Source: Zanthoxylum bungeanum (Eukaryota; Streptophyta; Magnoliopsida; Sapindales; Rutaceae). Taken from it: 64,000 nt of DNA. Each line of letters starts with the position of its first letter. Within the stretch, counting starts at the first letter, position 1. The DNA lies in contig SKCR01021404.1 in NCBI GenBank assembly GCA_019454045.1, forward strand, positions 1 to 64,000. The letters are read 5' to 3'. The position numbers were made by a program, and so were the translations under genes. This document shows positions 23,318-33,519 of this stretch, piece after piece. The notes under the pieces are model-generated. The model was not told where the DNA came from. It did no database searches and saw nothing but the letters and a program-made list of their open reading frames with translations.

Positions 23318-23971
23318 TTAAAGGTTAAGATCCAGATTAATTCGACGCCTCTTACCACGATCGTCCTCGGACCAATTTATCTTTGAAAGGATAGGGTCAA
23401 CTTGTGGTTCATAGGCTAAGAGTTGGTCAATTAAATCCGGAGAAGTTCTGGCAGTAAAGAGGAGTTCTTTCATAGGTTTTGACACGAACCCATTTCTCTG
23501 AGCATCATCAAGAAACACACAAAGAAAATCATAAAATCCTTCAATGTTGTACAGTCCAAGCGGTTTCTGGTGTATGTTCAGGTTTGCCCAAGAGAGCACT
23601 ATAAAAATTTCCTCCAATGTGCCCAAGCCACCTGGCAAAGCAATAAAAGCATCGGCACGGTTAATCATTTCTACTAATCGTTCAGACATACATGGCACGA
23701 TCAGTTCATCTCCGTTTGATGATCCAACAAGATTTGCCTCTGCCAAGGGTTTTGGGATGATTCCCAAAACATGACTGCATCCTTCCTGTACGGCCTTTGA
23801 AACGATCCCCATTAGTCCAAGATTGACTCCGCCATATATTAAGTGCATATTCCTTGCAGCTAAGACTCGACCCAATTCATGTGCTGCCTCTACGTATTGT
23901 GGCTTAGTACCAACACTAGTACCGCAAAACACACAGATGTTTTCAACTCGTCTTCTTGAAGTGGCTTCCAT
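23318..23971 (-). CDS. LOG-like cytokinin riboside 5'-monophosphate phosphoribohydrolase, inside element E
   Basis: This is an intact 217-residue frame with an ATG in an A-rich context and no introns. It covers the usual full length of the LOG (lysine-decarboxylase-like) family. It opens with ICVFCG (12-17) and YGGVNLGLMG (46-55; the third Gly of the usual YGGG is Val), then GIIPKPL (70-76), Arg98 in MSERL, and the signature PGGLGTLEE at 113-121. Arg98 and Glu121 correspond to residues known to be needed for catalysis in LOG enzymes. The Lys that usually follows Arg98 is Leu. LOG enzymes release active cytokinin bases from their nucleotides in the cytosol. The C-terminus adds a basic GKRRR and an EAR-like LDLNL (213-217), unusual for LOGs. 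A second copy lies in element D. It has its own TATA box at 24006. Activity is inferred, not shown. Confidence 0.85.
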   Translation of the reverse strand: MEATSRRRVENICVFCGTSVGTKPQYVEAAHELGRVLAARNMHLIYGGVNLGLMGIVSKAVQEGCSHVLGIIPKPLAEANLVGSSNGDELIVPCMSERLVEMINRADAFIALPGGLGTLEEIFIVLSWANLNIHQKPLGLYNIEGFYDFLCVFLDDAQRNGFVSKPMKELLFTARTSPDLIDQLLAYEPQVDPILSKINWSEDDRGKRRRINLDLNL

Positions 23972-24005
23972 TTTTTACTTTGGATGTCTTCAAAAGTGCA
24001 ATGAT

Positions 24006-24020
24006 GAGTTGAATTTATAG
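24006..24020 (-). promoter_or_regulatory. TATA region of the element E LOG gene
   Basis: CTATAAATTCAACTC on the - strand, 35-49 bp before the ATG. Element D's LOG copy has TATAAATTCA at the same relative place (34233-34241). The 15-base string is identical to the TATA region of the E LTR (21196-21210). Confidence 0.6.
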
Positions 24021-24475
24021 AACCTGAAAGGGTGAGTAACAATAGCACTAGTATCTTCCAGAGGACGTTTGTTTGCTAAACAACAAAAGAAATCGTGAAA
24101 GGTAAAAAAGTATGGATCTTGTCTATGAAAATAAAGATAATTACAACAGAAAAACAAATCAAAGCAATAATTAAGGCAACGGCATTGTGTACGTAATACG
24201 CCACTAGCTTAGTATAAATTCATTAGGATGCGTCTCAAGAATCCATTCCTTACTCAGCCATTGCTAATGAATTGTCTCTTATCTTTGCCAAACACCATTC
24301 CTCCTGTCTTATGCTTTGGTTGAGCTTTTCCCTACAAAAATAACACACAAAATTAAAAACTCTACAACATGTATACACAAAATTTAAAAATAGAAATTAC
24401 AACAAAGTGCATGGGTTGCCTCCCTGCTAGCGCTAAATTTTTCATCTTCAGCCAGACGTGACTGAAATCTATCTG
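24021..24475 (-). other. Conserved upstream block of the LOG gene in E
   Basis: Non-coding, but clearly related to 34242-34930 in element D. Shared words include the TAATGAATT...CTTTGCCAAACACCA region, a 3'-splice-like TTATTTTTGTAGG on the - strand (about 24330), GGGTTGCCTCCCT (about 24413) and CTTCAGCCAGACGTGA (about 24448). The function is unknown; an untranslated exon or element regulatory sequence is possible. Confidence 0.55.
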
Positions 24476-27164
24476 TCAATGAGGTTTCAGCGTCGTTTTG
24501 GACGTCCGATTAACGACAATCCCGTGAGCGCTGCTTTTGAAGGGTCTTTTCCAACGGTAAAGTGGCAAAAAATATTTTGTCACATTCAGTGCTTGTGCCA
24601 CCTTTTTAACCTTTGTTGCTCCAGTGGTTCCTGAAAAGAAAGAAAGAAAATCAGGAGGTCTCGTATAGTGCTTGACTTTGAATGGAAGTTCCATTCTGTC
24701 AAGCTTCTGGGTGATATCTTTGATTTGTACTCCCCAAAACAGTGATGTTTCGCCTGAATTCACTGGATCTTCATTTTTGTCTGACAATTGCTCATCTATT
24801 TGCTCTGTTTCTATTTCCACCTTTTCTTCACAGATGAATTTTAAAATTTATGTATTCAATTCTTCATCTGTCATTTGTGAAATGCATGCTCCATATGTTG
24901 GAATTCTCTAAGCTTCCCAAGATCGAATCAAGCAATGAAAATACATGTGAATACAATCAACGAAGTTGCGGAATACTTACATCGATCGGTTGAGACGATG
25001 CGGTGATGAACAAAAACGTTATGTCCTCCTCCATGAAGTTCGGCAGTGACTGTTTTTGATGTCCCAAAATTCAACCATGTGTGGTCCTCCATGGAAGCTC
25101 CAAGCTCCAAGCTTCAACAATGGTGATTCCATGCACATGGGTGGGTTTCCCTATCACCTATGGACGACTCCGGAGTGTGCTAGCACCTTGATTTTGCAAC
25201 AAAATCACTCATTTTCTTCTCTTACTGCTCACGGTAGTGAGTAAACCAGAAGCTCAAGAACAGACAATTTTGGGCATGAGAATGGGAGAGAAGAGAGATA
25301 TGAGAGAAATGTTAGGTTGTTGTTTTTAATTGTGTATCTAATTTTCTCTCTCATCTAATTAATCCCAGATAAATAAAAGTGTGAGTCATACGTCATCGGT
25401 GAATCTTCGGGAAGTGACCCATGAGATCCCCGGATATGTTGGCAGTAAATTCGGTCGTCGGACTATCCGAACACGTAAGTACCTAGTACTATATTTATAC
25501 CGATTTACAAGACAATGTTGGCTTCTAGCAAAGCGCCATGCCTACCCAATTCTCTAGAAATATCCTTACAGGAATATAAGATCTATATCAGGCGTAGTAT
25601 ATGTAGTATTGCGTATGTCGATCCAGTATCAGATGTTCACGTGCTAGGCCTGGGGCTGGAATTGTGTCTGCCCCGTACGAATCACATGTCGGATGTCTGG
25701 TAACTAGTCTCTATAATCGGATAAACCTGACCTTGTCATTTTATCCCGATGACTACAGTACATAAGAGAATCAGTACCGTATCCTACGTGACCATCATCT
25801 CCATATGACTGGAGTGACACTTCCGTCTTGACATCACACCAACACACTAAGATTCATGATATACCCAGAAGAGGCGTACACAGAAACCGGTTAAAACCCT
25901 GGACGACTAAAACCAAAGTTTATTGATTGTCGCAAGTATTAGCGGTGCAAGTCTCAAGTAAAGACCAAATACACCTACCCTGATTTCGGACTTCCATAGA
26001 CACATAGTCATACTACCAATGGAATTCCGAGGGGGTCTATCCAGAGCGAAGCTGTTTCCCATACCATCGGTAAAACAAAACCTCCTATTACACTTGCATG
26101 AGTATCATATACCCAAATATATGAGAACTATGATGTTATGCCCTCACAACGCGCACAAGTGTAATACTAGTATTTTACGTATTTATCGATGTCCAATCTC
26201 GATAATACTCTGACTAGGGATATTTAATGATTAATCCTTCGTGGACTGATATTGTCTCATATCATTCTCAATCCAGGAACAAATCATAGGGACCTCCTAT
26301 CATTTATATATCTTGGTGATCTAATCACAAATGATAAGAGAGCAATCTCATTTGTCACATAGTTAATTTGTACAACAACATTATGATCTGTACAAATAGT
26401 GACGCTATGGGTCATAATTGTCCAACACCAAAAGTATCTGTCTGATGATGTAAAGATGTTTCTGACATTAGGTCGTCATCCTCTGATACGACTAGAATTG
26501 ATGGTTCAGGTAGATCTTCATCAAACATCATGGTAAAGCATGCTCCAAGATCTTCATTTTGAGGATTGAAAGTTTGATCCTCCTTTGTTGGTGCAGTTGG
26601 TACAAATAGCTCAGCTTTTTCATCCTCGTCAGAGTCAGAATAATAAAAGTCAAATAGAGACTTTGTTGGTTCAGGCTCCGGAGCTGATACTTCTGGTTGT
26701 TGATAATGCTCAGCCTCCTCCTCTGCTAAAGTGTCATCATGAAATGCTTGGTACTTGAAGGCTTCATCAGTGTCATCTGAAAATGGTCCATGAGGTATGT
26801 AGCTCTGATTTTCTGTTAATTGTCTCATCTGATCTGTCAGTCTCTGAATGAATTCTGATTGTCTCTGAATACTTTCAAATTGATTCTGGCATGTTTCAAG
26901 CATTGTATCCAACTTTTCGTCTTGTTTATTGACCCAATCTTTGAGCATGTCAATCATCTTATCTTCCTCTGATGGTTGATGAAGATCGTAGGTAGATGGT
27001 GGATAAGATGGAAAATATGATGGTTCTCCATACCTTGAATGATTCTGATAATTCTGCCACTCTGAAAAGTATATGCATTGATCTCTCGAGTGGTTACCAT
27101 CACAAATTACACATCTCCCCATTTCATTCTGATGAGCAAATGTAGTATTGCTTGATTCTGACAT
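24476..27164 (-). pseudogene. Zinc-knuckle ORF of element E, split by solo LTR A3
   Basis: Taking out the A3 insertion (with one 5-bp duplication) leaves 1152 nt in a single frame, 384 codons including the stop. One premature TAA lies at 24848-24850. The N-terminus (residues 18-30) has CVICDGNHSRDQC, a CX2CX3HX4C zinc-knuckle-like motif. A Tyr/Pro-rich stretch, a Gln/Glu-rich probable coiled coil (about 70-120) and a strongly acidic middle follow; the C-terminus is basic. The layout resembles a gag-like RNA-binding protein of non-autonomous LTR elements, but I do not recognise the family. It is the only other coding region of E and lies upstream of the LOG gene. Confidence 0.65.
24896..26427 (-). 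repeat. Solo LTR A3 (Copia family A)
   Basis: TGTTGGAATT...TGTCCAACA, 1532 bp, matching A1 and A2 LTRs along its length. The flanks CCATA (24891-24895) and CCAAA (26428-26432) are a 5-bp duplication with one mismatch. Removing the LTR plus one copy of the duplication restores the reading frame of the interrupted ORF, which confirms the boundaries. No internal sequence remains. Confidence 0.85.
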
Positions 27165-27389
27165 CTAGTGATAGTTGTTGGGTTGGTCAACAGGCCTCAG
27201 ATACCGGACTGTTGCTCCCAGATTTGGGGTGTATCTTCTAATAAAGCTTGTGATCTCTCAATCTCCCAATAATGTTCCATTTTTCAATCACCTGAAAAAA
27301 AAAAGAAATAAAAATTACAGATAAAAATAAAGAAAATTATATACAAGTAAATTAGATAGCTTCAAAATCAATAACTCAAGAAAAATAAG
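27165..27389 (-). other. Leader of element E
   Basis: A short non-coding stretch between the primer-binding site and the ATG of the zinc-knuckle ORF. A-rich; no further feature seen. Confidence 0.5.
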
Positions 27390-27407
27390 TCCCCGGCAAC
27401 GGCGCCA
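27390..27407 (-). other. Primer-binding site of element E
   Basis: The - strand reads TGGCGCCGTTGCCGGGGA, the site common in plant TAT/Athila-type and LARD elements, six bases beyond the LTR end. Confidence 0.8.
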
Positions 27408-27413
27408 AAAACT

Positions 27414-28802
27414 TGACCGGTGTAAACACACACGTATAACGCAAGCGCACGTATCGTTCAAGTAGTATAAAAATATCGATCCCACGAGGACTTAATTCCT
27501 ACTGTTGTTATTAATTATTGAATCTATTTATTTACAAATATCTAATTGAGGGTGAAGAGAATGATTGCTTGATTGATTTGGTTGATTGTAGATTTGCTAA
27601 ATAAATAAAAAGACAAAAGAAAATACTAAGGAAAATAACAAAAGACACAAAGATCTAGGGTTGTGAATCCTTCTAATATCTTTTAAAAGATGAAGTAATT
27701 ATTTTATGTTTGTGTAATAAATCGGTTTACTAACCTGGAACACGAAATTATGCGAAAGCCTCTGTCGATGGTCAGACGCAAATACCCAGTTTAACCCAAT
27801 TGAACCATATGTCTATGTCAACCAAATTATCTGGATTCATTAAGTTTGAGTTCCAATTATGGCTACCCCCGCCCGACAGGTATATGTCTATCCTGTAATG
27901 AAATCTATTAAAGGGTTATATATCCTCAAGGAAGATCGTGGGCTATTAAGTCTAAGGCTGAAACCTAAAATCCCTATGTCTAGTTCATTTTAGATTTACC
28001 AGATCAATCTTATTGGTGATCAGACAACAAGAAGCATTAAGCTTAAGACTTAATAAGTAAACCTTTAAATTACCCAAACTATAAAATAACCCCTTATAAA
28101 CCGGTGATATTAGAATTCATCACAACCCCAGATAACTAACACATAACTAGGGCTAGTAAAAACTTAAAAGTAAAAGACATAAAGTAAAAATGCTGAAAAG
28201 TAAAAGACATAAAGTAAAAACTGAAAAGTAAAATAAAATAAAATGCTAAGGTAAAAGGTTCAACTTTTACTATTTAGATATCTCCCTTAATATAATATAT
28301 TAACTTGAGATTATTTTACCAACCAGCCATATAGGCGGTAACCTGATTAAGTCAAATTAAGTCCAACCAGCCATAAAGGCGGAACCAAAATAAACCTGCC
28401 ATATAGGCGGTAAGAAAATTTAATTACCAACCGACCAATCTGGCGGTATCCTTGATTAGTCAGGTTTAAACCAGATTAAAATGATTTACCAACCAACCAA
28501 TATGGCGGTATCCTTTTTAAGTCAATATTTTAAATAGTGAATATATTATTTTTAAGGGAGATTAATCTAAATAGTAACAGTAAAAGAATTACCTTTCACC
28601 CTAGCTGGGGAAGTTACCTCCTTATGGTGAATAGTAAAAACTGTAAAAAGTAAGAAAGTAAATTACTATTATTACAGAACGTAATTAAAATTAATTACAA
28701 AACTAAAAACTAAAAGAAACTGGATAGAAAACTCCATATTTACATCAGAGATTCAGAGAGAATGGTACATTTGAAACTGAAACATAGAGCTGAATTTATA
28801 GG
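27414..28802 (-). repeat. 5' LTR of element E, truncated by element D
   Basis: Collinear with 19822-21210 of the 3' LTR, with only scattered differences. It stops right at the TATA region (28788-28802), where the D LTR starts. The U3 part with the G-box array is missing on this side, so its promoter is broken. Confidence 0.85.
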
Positions 28803-31190
28803 TGTAGACAACAGAAACTGGACGACGCTGTTCCGGGCTCGCGGCCCGATCGGGAGTACGGAGTAGCCCGCGGGGGACTGAACCGTACGAAATAAAATGG
28901 AGCCGCCACCCGGTGTGAACCGGGAAAATGAGATTTAAGGCCGCACTCACCCCTCGCAAGGGAAGACCTCAAACCGTTGGGTTCGGAATGGTCCCTTACT
29001 TGTGTCGTTTGTAATGAATGAATTTGTGCAATATTAACCAAGTCCACACAACATGCTTAAGAACAGCCTATTAACCATGCATTAAAACATCATCATGCTA
29101 AACAACCTAATCATGCATAGGAAAATAAATATCATACTAAACAATTACATCATGCTTAGAAACAACCAACTAATCATGCATTAAACATCATACTAAACAA
29201 CCTAATCATGCATAGGAAAATAAATATCATACTAAACAATTAAATCATGCTCAAGCACAACCAACTAGTCATGCATAAAACTATAACATATTAAACATCC
29301 TAATCATGCATAAAGCAATAATAAACTTAAACGACTACATCATGCTTAGAAAATAAATAACGGAAATAAATTAACTCATGCTTAAGAAATAAATAACATA
29401 CTAGCAACCTAATCATGCTCAAATACAAGGTTTGAGTGGAATGAAACATATGAATCTTTCAAGTGGTACGGGGCATTGTATCCCGAGTGCAAACCATATT
29501 ACCGTCCATTCGGATTCGGCTATGAAATTTATGTCCAGGTTTCCATCCAATATACCACAAAAAAGAACACATATTTCATTCACCTGAAATCACATCATAC
29601 ACTAATTCACAATACTCATGCGAAATACAATAATAAAATAACTAAAAATAAAGGATAATAAATAAAAGGGTGCCCTCAGGTCTTACCTTTTAAGTCGCTT
29701 TCCGGGAGTGCGTTCCACGGTGCCGGAAGGGATATCGTTTTGTTGTTTTCACTGGTCCACTTATTCTACTGTTTTCACAAGTTCACTGTTTTCTCTGTTT
29801 TCACTCGTCCGCTGTTTCCGTTGTTTTCACGGGTCCGCTGTTTCTACTGTTTTATCTATTTTCACTGTTCTCGTTGTTTTCTCGGGTTTCCGCTCACCGT
29901 TTTCTCTATTTTTCTCACTGTTTTAACTCGCCGTTTTCACTGTTTTGCTCAAATTCTCTCTGTTTCTAAATCCAATTTTTATTCTCTCTCTTGGGTAATT
30001 TTTGGATCAGTTTTAGGGTTAATTCACGTGGATTTAAGAGCTGTTTGCATGTGAATATGGAGAGGGGTTATAGAGGATGGTTTACGGCAATGATAGTGGG
30101 ATTCTCAAGTTATGTTTTCGGCTGTGGAGGCTTAATGGGCAATGAGGATGCGTGAAGGCAAGGTGCGAGGGGTGTGGTATGCTCAGCAGTGGCGTGCATG
30201 AGGTGCTCGGCAGTGAGGGGTGCTGTGCGTTCTAAATGGTTTTGGTCAGTGCTAGGCGTGATGGGCTGAGATTGTGGTGAGCTCGGCTTGGCAGTGGTTA
30301 GGGACGTGAGGGTGATGCTTGATGGGTTCTAGGGTTGTTAAGGGTGCTCGGCAATGAAGGGTTAGTTCACGGTTTTATTGATGGTGTGTGTACATGCAGA
30401 TGCACTGGTGGCTTTTGGCTGTGGCAGTGAATCAGCGTGTGTTGGCTGATGGAGTTCAAAAGGCGTTGTGGGTTATGTTCATGAGGTGGTGAAGGCAGTG
30501 GCGTATGCGTGAGTTGAAGGGCTTACTTGTGAGTTGAAGGGCGGCTAAGTGGCTGGGTTGAAGCGTGAAGGTTTAATGGTTACAGGGGCTGCCGAGAGTG
30601 ATGAAGAAGATAGGGGCTGAGTTGGGTGCAAGTGAAGGCTGATGAAAATGGCGTGGGTTCTCCCTTGTGCCTGAAGTCCTTGCCTCTATCATGGTTTCAT
30701 GGCAGTGACCTCATCAAGGAGGGCTGAATGATCCAGATCATGGAGATGATGGGGCGTGAATGTTAAGAAGATAATGGAGGAGATTCGGTGATGGGCTGGC
30801 TGGCGCATGCATGGGTGTTTGTATGGAGGGTGCAGGGAATAATGGTTGATTGTGGATGGGTGAGAAATGGGTTGTGATTTGTTGTTTTGTGTTTGGTTAA
30901 AGGTGACAATTGTTTATGGTTTTGTTTGTTTGGGCGTGGGCTTTGGTTTAGGTGGGCTTGGTGTTTGGGCCAAGGAAATGTTGCTTGCGAGGGTTTTGGG
31001 CAAGAATGATTTCAAAACTGAGACCGAACGAGCGAACCTGAAACTTGAACAAGCGAACCAAATCCAATAAAAATGTCGACTCTTGACCTTTCCCTTTCGA
31101 CGACCGCTTTCCGTAACTTCCGCAACTAAAAAGTAGTGCCTCCATACGAGGCTCATCATTGGGCTGGTATGCAAAAATGCAATGCCTACA
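28803..31190 (-). repeat. 3' LTR of element D (2.39 kb)
   Basis: TGTAGACAAC...AATGCCTACA, with the polypurine tract directly beyond 31190. It is nearly identical to 36790-38838 over about 2.0 kb. It contains recurring CATGCA words (29076-29310) and a stretch of CTGTTTTCAC-like words (about 29740-29950). Open frames inside (29476-30054, 30867-31070) also occur in the other LTR where it is present, but look like chance. Confidence 0.85.
29076..29310. repeat. CATGCA (RY-like) motif array in the D LTR
   Basis: CATGCA starts at 29076, 29112, 29176, 29208, 29270 and 29305, set in partly repeated AAACAACCTAATCATGCATA-like units. The other LTR has the same region at about 37060-37300. CATGCA is the RY core bound by B3-domain seed regulators; a role here is speculative. 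Confidence 0.5.
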
Positions 31191-31204
31191 GTCGCCCCCA
31201 CTTT
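31191..31204 (-). other. Polypurine tract of element D
   Basis: AAAGTGGGGGCGAC on the - strand directly precedes the LTR start TGTAGGCATTGC. Confidence 0.75.
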
Positions 31205-31354
31205 GATGGGACTTGTGCAGTGTGTGACAATGACAATTCTATCAAAGTACGTGCAATGTATTTTTACTTACCTGGCTCGCCAGCTGCCACCTGACTCACC
31301 TGTTGCTTCGAACTGAATTGATTTGGTGGTGAGGTACTGCGACCCCTGGGTCTT

Positions 31355-31955
31355 GTTCCCGAAGTGAGCTGAGGGTCTTGTTCCCTGAATTGCGGGTCTT
31401 GTTCCCGTGGGTCTTGTTCCCATTTTGAGCTGAGGGTCTTGTTCCCTGAATTGTGTTGTGGGTCTTGTTCCCGTGGGTCTTGTTCCCATTTTGCAGGTCT
31501 TGTTCCTGATTGTGGGTCTTGTTCCCAAATTGAGTTACAGGTCTTGTTCCTGATTGTGGGTCTTGTTCCCAAATTTAATTGCAGGTCTTGTTCCTAATTG
31601 TGGGTCTTGTTCCCGAATTGCAGGTCTTGTTCCTGATTGTGGGTCTTGTTCCCGGATTGCAGGTCTTGTTCCTGATTGTGGGTCTTGTTCCCGGATTGCA
31701 GGTCTTGTTCCTGATTGTGGGTCTTGTTCCCGAATTGCAGGTCTTGTTCCTGATTGTGGGTCTTGTTCCCGAATTGCAGGTCTTGTTCCTGATTGTGGGT
31801 CTTGTTCCCGAATTGCAGGTCTTGTTCCTGATTGTGGGTCTTGTTCCCGAATTGCAGGTCTTGTTCCTGATTGTGGGTCTTGTTCCCGAATTGCAGGTCT
31901 TGTTCCTGATTGTGGGTCTTGTTCCCGAATTGCAGGTCTTGTTCCTGTTTTGAGC
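31355..31955 (-). repeat. 39-bp minisatellite in element D
   Basis: Units of 39 bp are made of two related halves (GCAGGTCTTGTTCCTGATTG and GGGTCTTGTTCCCGAATT). Eight regular units start at 31620 and repeat exactly every 39 bp to 31932; looser units extend left to about 31355. Because 39 is a multiple of three and the unit lacks stops, open frames appear on both strands; they are by-products. Confidence 0.85.
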
Positions 31956-31969
31956 TGACTGTGGGCTTT

Positions 31970-32480
31970 GTTCCCAAAGACTGATACTGATATGGGCCTC
32001 ACCCCCGACTGATACTGATGTGGGCCTCGCCCCAAACTGATACTGATATGGGCCTCGCCCCCAGACTGATACTGATGTGGGCCTCCCCCCAAACTGATAC
32101 TGATATGGGCCTCGCCCCAAACTGATACTGATACGGGCCTCGCCCAAACTGATACTGATGATGCTGCAGGCCTCAGCCCTGAGACTCATCCCCGAAACTG
32201 ATAATGATGCTGATGTGATGTAGGCCTCGGCCCTGGAACTCATCCCCGAAACTGATACTGATATGGGCCTCGCCCAAACTGATACTGATATGGGCCTCGC
32301 CCCAAGCTGATGCTAATGTGGGCCCCCCAACTGATACTGACCCTGAACTGATGTGGGCCTCGCCCTCAGAATGCCATACCCGGCCGATACTGATCATGAA
32401 CTGATGTGGGCCCCGCCCCCAGGTTGAGATAGGCCTCGCCTTCAAACTGATACTGATGTGGGGCTTCGCCCCCAAGCTGC
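31970..32480 (-). repeat. 26-29-bp minisatellite in element D
   Basis: About 15 loosely conserved units contain TGATACTGATATGGGCCTCGCCCC. It adjoins the 39-bp array. Unit length and spacing drift, unlike the neighbouring array. Confidence 0.75.
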
Positions 32481-33519
32481 TATGATATTCTACTTCACAC
32501 ATTACACCACCTCTCACGAGATAATCTTTGATAGATAGACATATTTTTGTCCTCAACGAACGCTTCGTGTCGAAACCAGAGAACCTTCAAAGTACTTGAT
32601 ACACTCAATTCCGATCGTCTGAATGGGTGATCTGAGTTAGACTCCTCGTGTGTGTGTGTCAGGGCTCTTTCGCAGCTTAGTCCTTAAGTAAGCCAACTTG
32701 GTGATTTCGTTTCAGAGAATCGAACCAGTGGGTCTAACCAACCTGGATGTCTTAATCACATTCTGTGATTACTTCAGCATACTCAACATGATATGGTTTT
32801 CATTTTTTTTCTTTTGTCTCTTTCTTTTCATTTTTCATTTTTTTCTTTTTTTCTTTTCTTTCTTTCTTTCTCTTTTTTCTTTTCTCTTCTCTTTTTCTGA
32901 CACACCTACCCTTTAAGGTAGCATTTCTCCTCATGGTGGTCCTAATACTCGCCCATGGGTAGCTTCACGCTTATCGGTTATAGGTGGTCTATTTTTTTTT
33001 CAGAGACTTGTTTTTTATTTCAACCATATCATATATCATAGCATCAGCAAACAAGTGTGGACATTCTGGCAAACGGTCATTCACCAATACATCATCTCTT
33101 CAACTAGTCACCTAGCTAACCACTCAGGCTTCTACTGCTAGGATCCCATAATCAAGTGCTCGTGAGTCTAACTGAGATCAATCCATTCAAAATACTGGAT
33201 GAAAGCGCGTCTCGCACTTTTTGTTTCTAGGGTTTCTCCCTACAGCATGCAATGTCATCACAGGACATATGTCTAATTATCAAAGACTTCTCTCACTCAT
33301 TTTTTTTTTCTTCTTCTTTTTTTTCAATTTTTTTTTCTTTTCTTTTCATTTTTTTTTTTTTCACTCTCTTTTTTTCACTCTTTTTTTTTTACTTTTTCCA
33401 TTCTTTTTTTTTTCTTTTTTTTCAATTTTTTTTTTTTTTAATTAAAATGAAATACAAACTTTTCAAATAAAACACAAACTTTTCAAATAGGCCTTGGGAT
33501 ACCTGGTCAGCAGGGCACA
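32481..33519 (-). other. Element D region downstream of LOG, with purine-rich tracts
   Basis: T/C-rich tracts on the + strand lie at about 32795-32895 and 33296-33440, so the - strand transcript would hold long A/G runs. The rest shows no gene. Phe-rich frames on the + strand here are artefacts of the T-runs. Confidence 0.6.

Larger units (their letters stand above)
19822..28802 (-). mobile_element. LTR element E: no pol recognised, carries a LOG-like gene
   Basis: On the - strand: truncated 5' LTR (28802-27414), primer-binding site (27407-27390), a zinc-knuckle ORF (27164-24476, split by solo LTR A3), a LOG-like gene with its own TATA box (23971-23318), a polypurine tract (about 22008-21993) and a full 3' LTR (21992-19822). 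The LTRs agree closely where both are present. No protease, RT, RNase H or integrase was found in the interior, so it must move in trans, if at all. It inserted in the chromovirus integrase gene. The type is LARD/TAT-like; the primer-binding site supports TAT/Athila relatives. Confidence 0.8.

Noticed and set aside
23318..23971. LOG gene as bacterial transfer or contamination
   Set aside because: It has plant LOG layout, a plant-type TATA promoter, and lies between plant LTR-element parts with a diverged copy in a second element.
29476..30054. Open frames conserved in both D LTRs
   Set aside because: The two LTRs are nearly identical DNA, so conservation is not independent evidence; no domain is visible.
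31355..31955. CRISPR-like appearance of regular repeats
   Set aside because: The units are contiguous without unique spacers, lie inside a plant retroelement and have no cas genes nearby; it is a minisatellite.
31554..32243. Long repetitive open frames on both strands (up to 222 codons)
   Set aside because: They arise because the 39-bp unit lacks stops and is a multiple of three; five or more frames are open at once, so none is specific evidence of coding.
32698..33470. Phe/Ser-rich open frames
   Set aside because: Products of T/C-rich low-complexity tracts; no start context, domains or conservation.
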